Of a DNA stretch of 64,000 nt, positions 8,991 to 17,251 are shown piece after piece. The translations under genes were made by a program, and so were the position numbers. The number at the start of each line of letters is the position of its first letter. Position 1 is the first letter of the stretch. Source of the stretch: Kribbella sandramycini. GTDB taxonomy: Bacteria; Actinomycetota; Actinomycetes; Propionibacteriales; Kribbellaceae. The stretch spans positions 310,001-374,000 of the forward strand of contig NZ_JABJRC010000007.1 in NCBI RefSeq assembly GCF_013131805.1. The letters run 5' to 3'. Under the pieces are notes generated by a model. It searched no databases. It had not been told where the DNA came from and saw only the letters and a list, made by a program, of their open reading frames with translations.

Positions 8991-9707
8991 TCAGTCTTCG
9001 TCGGTCCAGTTGCCGCGTTCGCTGTTGAAGATGGACTTGGAGGCGGGGCCGGTAGGGGCGGGGCGGGCGGACTGGCGGGCGGCGGGGGCCGGGGTGACGG
9101 TGGTGGCGACCTCCTGGGCGGAGTCCATGCCGATGGGGCCGGTGCCGTCGTCGTCGGAGTCGTCGTCGGACTGGACGACGTCGACGCTGGCGGAGGCCCG
9201 GAGGCCGGTGCGCTGGATGACGCGCTGGATGGTGAGGTCGCGGTCGTCGGGGCGGCTGACCCACTTGATCTCGCGGAAGCCCTGGTCCTGCGCGGCCGAC
9301 TCGAAGATGAAGTGGCCGTAGCCGAGCATCCGGCCGATGATCGGCTTCTGCAGGGTGATGTCCAGGACCCGGGCGATCGGGGTGGTCGCGACGGTCTGGG
9401 AGAAGACGCCGCGGATCCGCATCACCCGCATGTTCGTGACCACGAAGCGGTCGCGATGGTGGGTGAGGAAATTCCAGAAGGCGTGCAGGAGCAGCACCAG
9501 CACGATCGCCAGCAGCACCTGCTGCCCGGGGAACGCCGTGGTCGCCAAGGTGACCAGCAGGGCCGTGGCCAGCACGACCTCGAGCATCGGCAGGGTGAAC
9601 ACCACCCAGTGCTGCCGGACCTCGTCGATGACGACTTCGCCCTCGTCCGAGATCAGGTGCCGCCGGACCTTCGGGTCCAAGACCCGGAACAGACCGAAAC
9701 CGGCCAT
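8991..9707 (-). CDS. Bacterial PH-domain membrane protein
   Basis: The 238-residue protein has two close membrane helices (about residues 33-76) followed by a bacterial pleckstrin-homology domain with the usual RDRFVVTNMRVMRIRGVFS start and an FESAAQDQGFREI strand. The last 70 residues form an acidic, then Ala/Pro-rich and probably disordered tail. A strong AGGGGAG ribosome site precedes the ATG. Such proteins are common in actinobacteria and their role is unclear; the PH domain would face the cytoplasm. It ends 11 bases from the convergent sigma gene. Confidence 0.85.
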   Translation of the reverse strand: MAGFGLFRVLDPKVRRHLISDEGEVVIDEVRQHWVVFTLPMLEVVLATALLVTLATTAFPGQQVLLAIVLVLLLHAFWNFLTHHRDRFVVTNMRVMRIRGVFSQTVATTPIARVLDITLQKPIIGRMLGYGHFIFESAAQDQGFREIKWVSRPDDRDLTIQRVIQRTGLRASASVDVVQSDDDSDDDGTGPIGMDSAQEVATTVTPAPAARQSARPAPTGPASKSIFNSERGNWTDED

Positions 9708-9754
9708 CGGTTCACTCCCCTGTCACGCGCACTGTTTGTGACCCCGTACAGCCA

Positions 9755-9787
9755 AGTGTCCCGCACGAATGGTCGTTACGGGACACT
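9755..9787 (-). terminator. Hairpin between the 51-residue membrane peptide gene and the PH-domain gene
   Basis: Nine-base arms AGTGTCCCG and CGGGACACT pair perfectly around 15 bases, and CGA/TCG inside the loop can extend the stem. It lies 12 bases after the stop of the small gene and about 50 bases before the next start, as expected for a terminator or attenuator. There is no T-run. Confidence 0.5.
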
Positions 9788-9798
9788 CGAACCGCAGA

Positions 9799-9957
9799 TC
9801 AGTTGAACAGCGCCGTCAGGAAGGTGATCACACTCCCGAAGATGTCACCGACGGCGGAGAACGCACCGCCCACCGCGTCCGCGGCATTCGTCGGCTGTGT
9901 GAACAGATAGAAGCCGGCAAAGGCGATGACCGACCAGATCAACAGCTTCTTCGGCAT
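9799..9957 (-). CDS. Small membrane peptide of unknown function
   Basis: The 52-residue product opens MPKKLLIWSVIAFAGFYLFT, a typical membrane helix or signal anchor, and ends in a second hydrophobic amphipathic stretch. I start at ATG 9957 because GAGGAG lies seven bases upstream; the frame is open further upstream but without support. Small secreted or membrane peptides of this kind occur in actinobacteria, but I cannot name this one. It has a long upstream region with two inverted repeats, which suggests its own regulated promoter. Confidence 0.6.
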   Translation of the reverse strand: MPKKLLIWSVIAFAGFYLFTQPTNAADAVGGAFSAVGDIFGSVITFLTALFN

Positions 9958-10051
9958 GTCACCACTCCTCGTTCGCAACCACTGGGTCGACTGTGTTTGG
10001 ATTTGTATCACGGACCGTCACCAATTGTCACTGACTGAACACAGCCCACCG

Positions 10052-10083
10052 CACAATGCTCACCAGCTACAAGGTCCATTGTG
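10052..10083. promoter_or_regulatory. Inverted repeat CACAATG-N18-CATTGTG
   Basis: Perfect seven-base arms lie in the 247-base gap between meaB and the 51-residue membrane peptide gene, about 95 bases before the latter's ATG. They may be an operator or part of a structured leader. This gap has no gene, and this repeat and the one at 10162-10194 are its only clear features. Confidence 0.3.
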
Positions 10084-10161
10084 TAACGGATTCGGGGCCA
10101 GTTCAGCCCCCGGCGCGCCGTTTCGCGACGGCCACCGCACCGCAGAGGACCCTATCGCAAC

Positions 10162-10194
10162 GATGTGACAGTGCGTGACGAAATGTCACATCGC
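10162..10194. promoter_or_regulatory. Inverted repeat CGATGTGACA-N13-TGTCACATCG with a nested GTGAC-N5-GTCAC
   Basis: The ten-base arms are perfect. A second perfect dyad, GTGAC-N5-GTCAC, shares the right arm (10176-10190). It sits 11 bases after the meaB stop and over 200 bases before the small membrane gene, so it may be the meaB terminator or a regulator site. Half-sites resemble those of CRP/FNR-type regulators, but the spacing is one base off the usual pattern. Confidence 0.35.
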
Positions 10195-10204
10195 GAGACG
10201 CAAA

Positions 10205-11161
10205 TCACAACGCCGCGATCAGTTCGTCCGCCGCGCTGTACGGGTCGGTCCCGCCGTCGGCGACCTTGGCCGCCAGGACGTCGAGCCGCGCGTCGCCGTG
10301 CAGGTGCGCGAACCTGGTCCGCAACGCGGTCATCGCGATCGCCTCGATCTCGTCCCGCGCCCGGGAACGGCGCCGCTCGGCCAGGACGCCGTTGCCGCGC
10401 ATCCAGGTCAGCCGCTCCTCGATCGCGGTGACGACCTCGTCGACGCCCTCGCCGCGCGAGGCCACCGTCTTCAGGATCGGCGGCACCCAGGCGCCCTCGG
10501 CCCGCTCGGCCAGCGCCAGCATGTGCCGCAGGTCGCGGGTGACGTTCTGGACGCCGTCCCGGTCGGCCTTGTTCACGACGTACAGGTCGCCGACCTCCAG
10601 GATGCCCGCTTTCGCGGCCTGGATGCCGTCGCCCATCCCGGGCGCGAGCAGCACGATCGTGGTGTCGGCCATCCCGGCGATCTCGACCTCGGACTGCCCG
10701 ACGCCGACCGTCTCCACGAAGACCACGTCGAAGCCGGCGGCGTCCAGTACGCGCAACGCCTGCGGCGTCGACCAGGACAGCCCGCCCAGGTGGCCCCGGG
10801 AGGCCATCGAGCGGATGTAGACGCCGGCGTCCATCGCATGGTCCTGCATCCGCACCCGGTCGCCCAGCAGCGCGCCGCCGGAGAACGGCGACGACGGGTC
10901 GACCGCGAGGACGCCGACCCGCTTGCCGGTCTTCCGGTACGCCGAGACCAGCGCGGATGTCGAGGTGGACTTGCCGACCCCGGGCGAGCCCGTGATCCCG
11001 ACGATGTGCGCCTGACCGGCGTACGGCGACAGCGCCGCCATCACCTCGCGCAACAGTGGCGACTCGTCCTCGACCAGGGAGATCAGCCGGGCGACGGCCC
11101 GGGAGTCCCCCTCCCGGGCGCGTTCGACCAGTTCACTGACCGGCGGGGTGCGGCGTGGCAT
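10205..11161 (-). CDS. meaB: Methylmalonyl-CoA mutase-associated GTPase MeaB
   Basis: The 318-residue G3E-family GTPase protects and reloads coenzyme B12-dependent acyl-CoA mutases. Walker A is GSPGVGKST at residues 58-66, followed by the metal-binding AVDPSSPFSGGALLGDRVRM region, the ETVGVGQSE switch and the NKAD base-recognition motif. It lies 12 bases after the thiolase stop, in the same direction. The likely clients are a methylmalonyl-CoA mutase elsewhere and the ethylmalonyl-CoA mutase at 56966. The order meaB, thiolase, epimerase, coiled-coil matches the Streptomyces neighbourhood known to me. Confidence 0.96.
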   Translation of the reverse strand: MPRRTPPVSELVERAREGDSRAVARLISLVEDESPLLREVMAALSPYAGQAHIVGITGSPGVGKSTSTSALVSAYRKTGKRVGVLAVDPSSPFSGGALLGDRVRMQDHAMDAGVYIRSMASRGHLGGLSWSTPQALRVLDAAGFDVVFVETVGVGQSEVEIAGMADTTIVLLAPGMGDGIQAAKAGILEVGDLYVVNKADRDGVQNVTRDLRHMLALAERAEGAWVPPILKTVASRGEGVDEVVTAIEERLTWMRGNGVLAERRRSRARDEIEAIAMTALRTRFAHLHGDARLDVLAAKVADGGTDPYSAADELIAAL

Positions 11162-11173
11162 CAGGCCTGTCTA

Positions 11174-12367
11174 TCAGCTCTGCGCGACGCGAACGATCAG
11201 CGCATCGCCCTGGCCGCCGCCACCGCAGAGCGCGGCCGCGCCGACACCGCCGCCGCGCCGGCCGAGCTCGAGCGCCAGATGCAGCACGAGACGCGCGCCG
11301 GACATCCCGATCGGGTGGCCGAGCGCGATCGCGCCGCCGTTCACGTTCACCTTGTCCTCGTCGACGCCCAGCTCGCGGGTGGAGGCGATGCCGACCGAGG
11401 CGAAGGCCTCGTTGATCTCGATCAGGTCGAGCGCGGCCGGCTCGATGCCTTCCTTGGCGCAGGCCTTGGCGATCGCATTCGCCGGCTGGCTCTGCAGCGT
11501 CGAATCCGGGCCGGAGACCGCGCCGTGCGCGCCGATCTCGGCGATCCAGGACAGCCCGAGCTCCTCGGCTTTCGCCTTGCTCATCACGACGACGGCGCAC
11601 CCGCCGTCGGAGATCTGCGAGGCAGAGCCCGCGGTGATCGTGCCTTCCTTGCCGAACGCCGGGCGCAGCTTGGCCAGCGTCTCGACGGTCGTGTCGCCGC
11701 GGACGCCTTCGTCGCTGTCGATGACGATCGGGTCGCCCTTGCGCTGCGGGACCTCGACCGGGACGACCTCGTCGGCGAAGACGCCGTTCTTCCACGCGGC
11801 CGCGGCCTGCTGGTGCGAGCGGGCGCTGAACGCGTCCTGCTCCTCGCGGGTCAGCGCGCCGTTGGCCTGCTCGGTGAGCGCGCCCATCGGCTGGTCGGTG
11901 AACGCGTCCCACAGGCCGTCGAACGACATCGAGTCGACCAGCGCGGTGTCGCCGTACTTGAAGCCCTCCCGCGATTTCGGCAACAGGTGCGGGGCGTTCG
12001 TCATCGACTCCATGCCGCCGGCGACGACGACGTCGTACTCGCCGGCGCGGATCAGCTGGTCGGCCAGGGCGATCGCGTTCAGCCCGGACAGGCAGACCTT
12101 GTTGATCGTGATGGCCGGCACGTTCATCGGGATCCCGCCCTTGACCGCGGCCTGGCGGGCGGTGATCTGACCGCCGCCGGCCTGCAGGACCTGGCCCATG
12201 ATCACGTACTCGACCTGATCCGGCGCGACGCCGGCCTTGTCCAGCGCGCCCTTGATCGCGAACCCGCCGAGCTCGGCTCCGGTGAAGCCCTTGAGGCCAC
12301 CGAGCAACCGCCCGATCGGGGTCCGCGCACCGGCGACGATGACGCTTCGGTTCTGCGTGTCAGACAT
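11174..12367 (-). CDS. Acetyl-CoA C-acetyltransferase (thiolase)
   Basis: The 397-residue enzyme condenses two acetyl-CoA to acetoacetyl-CoA or cleaves it. The active-site cysteine is Cys92 in NKVCLSG, the histidine is in ALGHPIG near residue 350, and the second cysteine is in CGGGGQG near residue 381. I start at ATG 12367, six bases after a TATCGT box, rather than 51 bases upstream. It heads a two-gene unit with meaB and is divergent from the epimerase. In this context it can start the ethylmalonyl-CoA route, or serve in beta-oxidation. Confidence 0.95.
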   Translation of the reverse strand: MSDTQNRSVIVAGARTPIGRLLGGLKGFTGAELGGFAIKGALDKAGVAPDQVEYVIMGQVLQAGGGQITARQAAVKGGIPMNVPAITINKVCLSGLNAIALADQLIRAGEYDVVVAGGMESMTNAPHLLPKSREGFKYGDTALVDSMSFDGLWDAFTDQPMGALTEQANGALTREEQDAFSARSHQQAAAAWKNGVFADEVVPVEVPQRKGDPIVIDSDEGVRGDTTVETLAKLRPAFGKEGTITAGSASQISDGGCAVVVMSKAKAEELGLSWIAEIGAHGAVSGPDSTLQSQPANAIAKACAKEGIEPAALDLIEINEAFASVGIASTRELGVDEDKVNVNGGAIALGHPIGMSGARLVLHLALELGRRGGGVGAAALCGGGGQGDALIVRVAQS

Positions 12368-12373
12368 GCTGTC

Positions 12374-12379
12374 ACGATA
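12374..12379 (-). promoter_or_regulatory. Candidate -10 box of the thiolase-meaB unit
   Basis: TATCGT on the minus strand ends six bases before the thiolase ATG. There is no Shine-Dalgarno, so a leaderless transcript is likely. Confidence 0.45.
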
Positions 12380-12447
12380 CCTGCGACCACACTGGTACGC
12401 GCCTGTCGAACGGGTCACACGAACGACGTCTTGCGCATCCGTCGGCC

Positions 12448-12453
12448 TAGGCT
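12448..12453 (+). promoter_or_regulatory. Candidate -10 box of the methylmalonyl-CoA epimerase gene
   Basis: TAGGCT ends six bases before the ATG and no Shine-Dalgarno is present, matching the leaderless pattern. The divergent thiolase box lies 70 bases away. Confidence 0.45.
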
Positions 12454-12459
12454 CGGCGC

Positions 12460-12879
12460 ATGGACACCGAGCTTTTCGAGGCGATCGACCACGTCGGCAT
12501 CGCCGTACCGGACTTCGACGCGGCCGTGCGGCAGTACGTCGAGGTCTTCGGCATGCAGGTCGCGCACGAGGAGATCAACGAGGAGCAGGGCGTGCGGGAG
12601 GCGATGCTGTCGGTCGGCTCGTCGGGCTCGTCGATCCAGCTGCTCGCTCCGCTGTCGGACGCGTCGCCGATCGCGAAGTTCCTGGCCAAGCGTGGGCCCG
12701 GCATTCAGCAGCTCGCGTACCGGGTCCGCGACATCGACGCGGTCTCGGCGATCCTGCGCGAGCGCGGCGCCGAACTCCTGTACGCCGAACCGCGCCGCGG
12801 CACCGCCGGTTCGCGGGTCAACTTCGTGCACCCGAAGTCGGCCGGCGGCGTCCTTGTCGAGCTCGTCGAACCGGCCTGA
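12460..12879 (+). CDS. mce: Methylmalonyl-CoA epimerase
   Basis: The 139-residue vicinal-oxygen-chelate protein inverts the methylmalonyl-CoA (and often ethylmalonyl-CoA) centre. The metal ligand histidine is in DHVGIAV (His11), with further ligands in the central QLAYRV strand region and the terminal VLVELVE glutamate. The length is typical. It stands alone, divergent from the thiolase and followed by the MEDS protein gene on the same strand. It links Ccr output to the (R)-forms used by the mutases. Confidence 0.95.
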   Translation: MDTELFEAIDHVGIAVPDFDAAVRQYVEVFGMQVAHEEINEEQGVREAMLSVGSSGSSIQLLAPLSDASPIAKFLAKRGPGIQQLAYRVRDIDAVSAILRERGAELLYAEPRRGTAGSRVNFVHPKSAGGVLVELVEPA

Positions 12880-12925
12880 CGGAGCCGGATTGTTACGGCT
12901 GTCCAACAGGCGGTGACGGCGCGCA

Positions 12926-12949
12926 GAAACCCCGCCACAGTTGGGTTTC
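12926..12949. promoter_or_regulatory. Inverted repeat GAAACCC-N10-GGGTTTC before the MEDS gene
   Basis: Perfect seven-base arms end six bases before the TAGTCT box of the gene at 12968, overlapping the expected -35 region. That is a suitable place for a repressor or a special sigma factor. A weak terminator for the epimerase gene is the alternative. Confidence 0.4.
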
Positions 12950-12955
12950 GGCGAC

Positions 12956-12961
12956 TAGTCT
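12956..12961 (+). promoter_or_regulatory. Candidate -10 box of the MEDS/ATPase gene
   Basis: TAGTCT ends six bases before the GTG start. There is no ribosome site, which is consistent with a leaderless mRNA. Confidence 0.45.
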
Positions 12962-12967
12962 GTTCTG

Positions 12968-13858
12968 GTGCTGAAGGACAGCGCCACCGAGGCCCTGGAC
13001 GGTGCGCCGGCGAGTTTCCAGCACGACGCCTTCGTCTATTCCGGTGACGAGGAGTTCGTGCGGCGGTCGGCGCCTTTCGTCCAGGACGGCCTGGCGGCGG
13101 GGGCAGTGGTCGTGGCGGCGTTGCCGCCGGACCAGCTTGCCCTGCTGCGCGAGGCCCTGCCGTCCGGATCCGCGCGTTTTATCGATATGGCGATCACCGG
13201 CCGCAACCCGGCCCGGCTGATTCCCTTCTGGCGCGAGGTTCTGACCCAGGCCGGCGGTCGGCCGGTCCGCGGTCTGGGCTCGGCGATGTACGCCGGTCGC
13301 CGGGCGGCGGAGTACGACGAGGCCTTGTTGCACGAGGGTCTGCTCGGCCTCGCCTTCGGCGCCGGCGACGACTTCCGGCTCTGCTGCCCGTACGCCGCCG
13401 AGACCGGTTTCGACCCGACCGGCTACCACTCGGCCGCCGACGTGGAGAAGACGTTCCGGACGCCGCTGAGCGACGTCCCGGATCGCGCGGAGCGCTGGGA
13501 GTTCGGGCTGGCCGACCTCGGCGACGTCCGGCAATGGGTGAACGCGCGGGCGACCTCGCACGGCGTCGTCCGCGATCGGCTCGACGACCTCGGCCTGGCC
13601 CTGCACGAGATCTGCACGAACAGCATCCGGTTCGGCGGTGGCCGCGGCCGGCTGGCCGTCTGGATCGAGGACGGCGCGCTGGTCTGCGACGTCGCCGACC
13701 GCGGCCGGATCGACGATCTGCTGGTCGGCCGGGTGCTCCCGCCGCTGGACGGCCTCGGCGGCCGCGGCGTCTGGCTGGCCAACCAGCTCTGCGACCTGGC
13801 CCAGCTCCGATCGGGTGACGACTTCACCCAGGTACGGCTGCACACCCGCCTGCGCTGA
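12968..13858 (+). CDS. MEDS-domain / anti-sigma-type ATPase switch protein
   Basis: The 296-residue protein has an N-terminal MEDS sensor domain (FVYSGDEEF through PYAAETGF, about residues 18-155) and a C-terminal RsbW-like ATPase domain (about 185-296) with the N-box in LALHEICTNSIRFGG and DVADRGRIDD plus GGRGVWLANQLCD as the G-boxes. Actinobacteria have many such proteins. They are thought to act as sensor-coupled kinases or anti-sigma factors in partner-switching networks. The GTG start is six bases after a TAGTCT box. No partner gene adjoins it, but a STAS protein gene lies at 59034. The target is unknown. Confidence 0.88.
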   Translation: MLKDSATEALDGAPASFQHDAFVYSGDEEFVRRSAPFVQDGLAAGAVVVAALPPDQLALLREALPSGSARFIDMAITGRNPARLIPFWREVLTQAGGRPVRGLGSAMYAGRRAAEYDEALLHEGLLGLAFGAGDDFRLCCPYAAETGFDPTGYHSAADVEKTFRTPLSDVPDRAERWEFGLADLGDVRQWVNARATSHGVVRDRLDDLGLALHEICTNSIRFGGGRGRLAVWIEDGALVCDVADRGRIDDLLVGRVLPPLDGLGGRGVWLANQLCDLAQLRSGDDFTQVRLHTRLR

Positions 13859-13996
13859 TAGGACCACTGACAACGGTGGACTGGAAAAGTGACGGTGGTC
13901 TCACCGGTCCCGAACTGTGTCACAAGGCACAGCCCACGGCGCATACTCGACGGTAACGTCCGCTCACCAGTCCCGCTCCTTGCAGGAGGTACGACC

Positions 13997-15328
13997 GTGA
14001 AGCAGATCCTCGACGCGATCCTGGCCGGCGACACCGCGGCGGTGGGCGGGCTCGACGTCCCCGACCACTATCGCGGGATCACGGTGCACGCCGACGAGGC
14101 CGGCATGTTCGAGGGGCTGGACACCAAGGAGAAGGACCCGCGCAAGAGCCTGCACCTGGACGACGTCGCGACGCCGGAGCTCGGCCCGGGCGAGGCCCTG
14201 GTCGCGGTGATGGCGAGCGCGATCAACTACAACACTGTCTGGACGTCGATCTTCGAGCCGGTCTCGACGTTCGCGTTCCTGAAGCGTTACGGGAAGCTGT
14301 CGCCGCTGACCGCCCGGCACGATCTGCCGTACCACGTGGTCGGATCCGACCTGGCCGGCGTCGTCCTGCGGACCGGCCCGGGCGTGAACGCCTGGAAGCC
14401 CGGCGACGAGGTCGTCGCGCACTGCCTGTCGGTCGAACTGGAGTCTCCCGACGGGCACAACGACACGATGATGGACTCCGAGCAGCGGATCTGGGGTTTC
14501 GAGACGAACTTCGGCGGCCTGGCCGAGATCGCGCTGGTGAAGTCGAACCAGCTGATGCCGAAGCCGGCCCACCTGACCTGGGAGGAGGCCGCGTCGCCGG
14601 GGCTGGTGAACAGTACGGCGTACCGGCAGCTGGTCTCGCCGAACGGCGCGAACATGAAGCAGGGCGATGTCGTGCTGATCTGGGGCGCGTCCGGCGGGCT
14701 GGGGTCGTACGCGACGCAGTTCGCGCTGAACGGCGGCGCGATCCCGGTCTGTGTGGTGTCGTCGCCGGAGAAGGCCGAGATCTGCCGCGCGATGGGCGCG
14801 GAGCTGATCATCGACCGGTCCGCCGAGGGGTACAAGTTCTGGAAGGACGAGTCGACCCAGGACCCGAAGGAGTGGAAGCGGCTCGGCGCCCGGATCCGCG
14901 AGCTGACCGGCGGCGACGACCCGGACATCGTCTTCGAGCACCCAGGCCGGGAGACCTTCGGCGCCTCGGTCTTCGTGGCCCGTAAGGGCGGGACGATCGT
15001 GACCTGCGCTTCGACGTCCGGATATATGCACGAGTACGACAACCGGTACCTGTGGATGAACCTGAAGCGCATCGTCGGCTCGCATTTCGCGAACTACCGC
15101 GAGGCCTGGGAGGCGAACCGGCTGATCGCGAAGGGAATGGTCCACCCGACCGTGAGCCGGGTGTACGGGCTGGAGGAAACCGCGCAGGCGGCGTACGACG
15201 TCCAGCACAACCTGCACCAGGGCAAGGTCGGGGTGCTGACGCTGGCGCCGACCGAGGGGCTCGGCGTCCGCGATCCGGAGCTGCGCGCGCGGCACCAGCA
15301 GGCGATCGACCGCTTCCGTAACCGATAG
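13997..15328 (+). CDS. ccrA: Crotonyl-CoA carboxylase/reductase
   Basis: The 443-residue enzyme reduces and carboxylates crotonyl-CoA to (2S)-ethylmalonyl-CoA with NADPH and CO2. It is an MDR-family protein with nucleotide motif WGASGGLGSYA. Residues tied to CO2 binding in studied Ccr enzymes appear present: an asparagine in AINYN (76-79), Phe-Glu in WGFETNF, and a histidine in GSHFANY. This supports a true carboxylase over a plain reductase. The GTG at 13997 is chosen for its CAGGAGGT ribosome site; the frame is open 36 codons further upstream without one. It feeds the epimerase and the mutase at 56966, or polyketide extender-unit supply. Confidence 0.95.
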   Translation: MKQILDAILAGDTAAVGGLDVPDHYRGITVHADEAGMFEGLDTKEKDPRKSLHLDDVATPELGPGEALVAVMASAINYNTVWTSIFEPVSTFAFLKRYGKLSPLTARHDLPYHVVGSDLAGVVLRTGPGVNAWKPGDEVVAHCLSVELESPDGHNDTMMDSEQRIWGFETNFGGLAEIALVKSNQLMPKPAHLTWEEAASPGLVNSTAYRQLVSPNGANMKQGDVVLIWGASGGLGSYATQFALNGGAIPVCVVSSPEKAEICRAMGAELIIDRSAEGYKFWKDESTQDPKEWKRLGARIRELTGGDDPDIVFEHPGRETFGASVFVARKGGTIVTCASTSGYMHEYDNRYLWMNLKRIVGSHFANYREAWEANRLIAKGMVHPTVSRVYGLEETAQAAYDVQHNLHQGKVGVLTLAPTEGLGVRDPELRARHQQAIDRFRNR

Positions 15329-15329
15329 G

Positions 15330-15352
15330 GGCCCGATTGGGTGGTCGGGGCC
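15330..15352 (+). terminator. Probable terminator after ccrA
   Basis: GGCCCGA pairs with TCGGGGCC with one bulged base around an eight-base loop, directly after the ccrA stop, and a short TTT follows. It separates ccrA from the coiled-coil gene. Confidence 0.45.
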
Positions 15353-15385
15353 GGTTTCTGACAGGCTTAAGGTGGGGGATTCAGC

Positions 15386-17251
15386 TTGAGCCGCCTGAAG
15401 GGAATCTCGGGAATGCCTGACGAGTCGAGCCTGCCGTTCTTCGACCGCACTGCCACCGCCGCCGGAGGCTTCCCGGTCAGCAGGAAGGGCTACGACAAGC
15501 AGGCCGTGGACGACTACGTCCGGGCCCTGGAGATGCAGCTCGCCGAGATCCGGCAGCGGGCCGACGAGCTGCAGGGCAGCGTCGCGCCGCTGCAGCGCAA
15601 GCTGGATGAGACCACTCGGCAGCTCGAGGCCAGCGCCAACCCGTCGTACGCCGGGCTCGGCGACCGGGCCGCCCAGATCCTGCGGCTGGCTCAGGACCAG
15701 GCCTCCGAGGCGCTCGAGGAGGCCCGGCGCGAGGCCGAGGAGCTGCGGACGACCGCGTCCAAGGAGGCCGCGGCGTCGCGGGCGACCGGTGAGCGCGAGG
15801 CCGAGGACATCCGGACCGTCGCGCTGAACGAGGCCGACTCGATGCGCCGGACGGCCGAGGGCGACGCGGGCGAGCTGCGGCGGACGGCCGAGACCGAGGG
15901 CGCCGAGGTACTGCAGGCCGCCCGGCGGAAGGCGGAGCAGCTGACGCTGACCGCCGAGTCGCAGGCGAGCACGCTGAAGAACGGCGCGCTGCACGAGGCG
16001 GAGAAGATCCGCACGGCGATCCAGCGCGAGTCGGCCGCCCTGCGCGCCCGGCTGGCCGACGAGCGTGAGCAGCAGGCCAAGGAGCTGGCCGACAAGCACA
16101 ACCAGATCGCCGCCGACACCGAGAACCTGACCACCCAGATGAAGGAGGCCGCCGAGGCCTCCGAGCGCCGGGTGGCCGAGGCGACCGAGCAGGCCCGCAA
16201 GATCCGCGCCGAGGCCGAGGAGTCCGCCGAGCGCACCCTGACCCGCGCCCGCCGCGAGGCAGAGCAGCTGCTCAGCACCGCCCGGACGCGCGCCGAGGCC
16301 GAGCTGGCCAGCGCCGCCGACGAGGCCGAGCGCTCGCGGACGATCGTCGCCCGCGAGACCGAGCGCCTGGCCAAGCGCCGCGACGGCATCCTGACCCAGA
16401 TCGCCGGCCTGAACGAGATCGCCGGCAACATCGCCCGCCAGGCCGCCGAGCTCGACTCCGAAACGGCGTCCGTCACCCCCTACGTGAACCCGTTCAAACC
16501 GGCGCCGGCCGCCGACAGCTTCACCGCGCCGCCCTCCAACGGCTTCGCCGCACCCGCCTCCTCGACCGACCCCTTCGCCGCGCCTTCGTCCTCCCCCGCG
16601 CCGGCCTCCTCCGCTGACAGCTTCTCCGGCCCGACCGCCTCCTCTGACAGCTTCTCCGGCCCGGCCGCCTCCTCCGACAGCTTCTCCGGTTCGGGTGCCT
16701 CGTTCTCCGGTTCGGCGGACTCCTCCGAGCCTTCGTCGTCCGACAGCTTCTCGGCCGCGTCGTCCGACGGGTTCACCTCCTCCGCCGACGGTTTCGCTCC
16801 GAGCGGTCTGGCCCCGACGGCCGGCGGTCCGGGTACCGCCGGCAGCAACCCCTTCGCCGCGGGCGCGAGCCCATTCGCCGAGGACGCACCGGCCGACAGC
16901 CCGTTCGCCCCGAAGGCCGCCGCTGACGACAGCGCATTCGGCGCCGGGACGTCGTCCGCCACGGAGCCGGACACCTTCACCGGCACCAGCCCGTTCATCG
17001 GCTCCGACGCCGGCGGCGCCCGCGTCGACGAGACCCGGATCGACACCGGCCTCCGCGTCGACCCCGAGGTCGCCGCCGAGCTGACCAGCAAGTCCGCCGG
17101 CGGCCCCGCCGGGGACGACGAGCCGGCCGACTCGACGAGGATCGACGAGTTCCGCCTGGATGACCTCACCAGCGAGCACACTTCGGTGAAGGCTGACGAG
17201 AAGACCGACGAGTCCGGCGCGGGCTCGCCATCCCCGAAGGACACCAAGTGA
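15386..17251 (+). CDS. DivIVA/Scy-FilP-like coiled-coil polarity scaffold protein
   Basis: In 621 residues, a DivIVA-like N-terminus (RKGYDKQAVDDYVRALEMQL, about residues 33-52) leads into a long Ala/Glu/Arg coiled coil (about 60-355), then an Asp/Ser/Pro/Phe-rich, probably disordered tail with short repeats. Streptomyces Scy and FilP, encoded next to the same epimerase/thiolase/meaB genes, are polarity and cytoskeletal scaffolds of growing hyphae; this protein probably has a similar role. It is shorter than Scy and longer than FilP. The start is TTG 15386 after GGTGGGGGA; ATG 15413 is an alternative. Its end overlaps the next gene by four bases (GTGA). Confidence 0.82.
   Translation: MSRLKGISGMPDESSLPFFDRTATAAGGFPVSRKGYDKQAVDDYVRALEMQLAEIRQRADELQGSVAPLQRKLDETTRQLEASANPSYAGLGDRAAQILRLAQDQASEALEEARREAEELRTTASKEAAASRATGEREAEDIRTVALNEADSMRRTAEGDAGELRRTAETEGAEVLQAARRKAEQLTLTAESQASTLKNGALHEAEKIRTAIQRESAALRARLADEREQQAKELADKHNQIAADTENLTTQMKEAAEASERRVAEATEQARKIRAEAEESAERTLTRARREAEQLLSTARTRAEAELASAADEAERSRTIVARETERLAKRRDGILTQIAGLNEIAGNIARQAAELDSETASVTPYVNPFKPAPAADSFTAPPSNGFAAPASSTDPFAAPSSSPAPASSADSFSGPTASSDSFSGPAASSDSFSGSGASFSGSADSSEPSSSDSFSAASSDGFTSSADGFAPSGLAPTAGGPGTAGSNPFAAGASPFAEDAPADSPFAPKAAADDSAFGAGTSSATEPDTFTGTSPFIGSDAGGARVDETRIDTGLRVDPEVAAELTSKSAGGPAGDDEPADSTRIDEFRLDDLTSEHTSVKADEKTDESGAGSPSPKDTK
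16616..16705 (+). repeat. 30-bp tandem repeat, three diverged copies, in the scaffold tail
   Basis: The unit encodes the ten residues DSFSGPTASS. Copies start at 16616, 16646 and 16676; the third is diverged in its second half. More degenerate DSFSA/DGF units follow. The reading frame is kept throughout, so this is a protein-level repeat that could expand or shrink by slippage. Confidence 0.7.

Noticed and set aside
10162-10194. CRP/FNR-type binding site
   Set aside because: Half-sites look right (GTGA/TCAC), but the spacing is one base longer than the usual six.
12460-12879. A glyoxalase I or antibiotic dioxygenase-type protein instead of epimerase
   Set aside because: Length, DHVGIAV start and neighbours (meaB, ccrA, thiolase) all fit methylmalonyl-CoA epimerase.
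16500-17000. Frameshift or assembly fault in the low-complexity tail of the scaffold gene
   Set aside because: The ten-residue repeats keep one frame and the stop overlaps the next start in the normal GTGA way.
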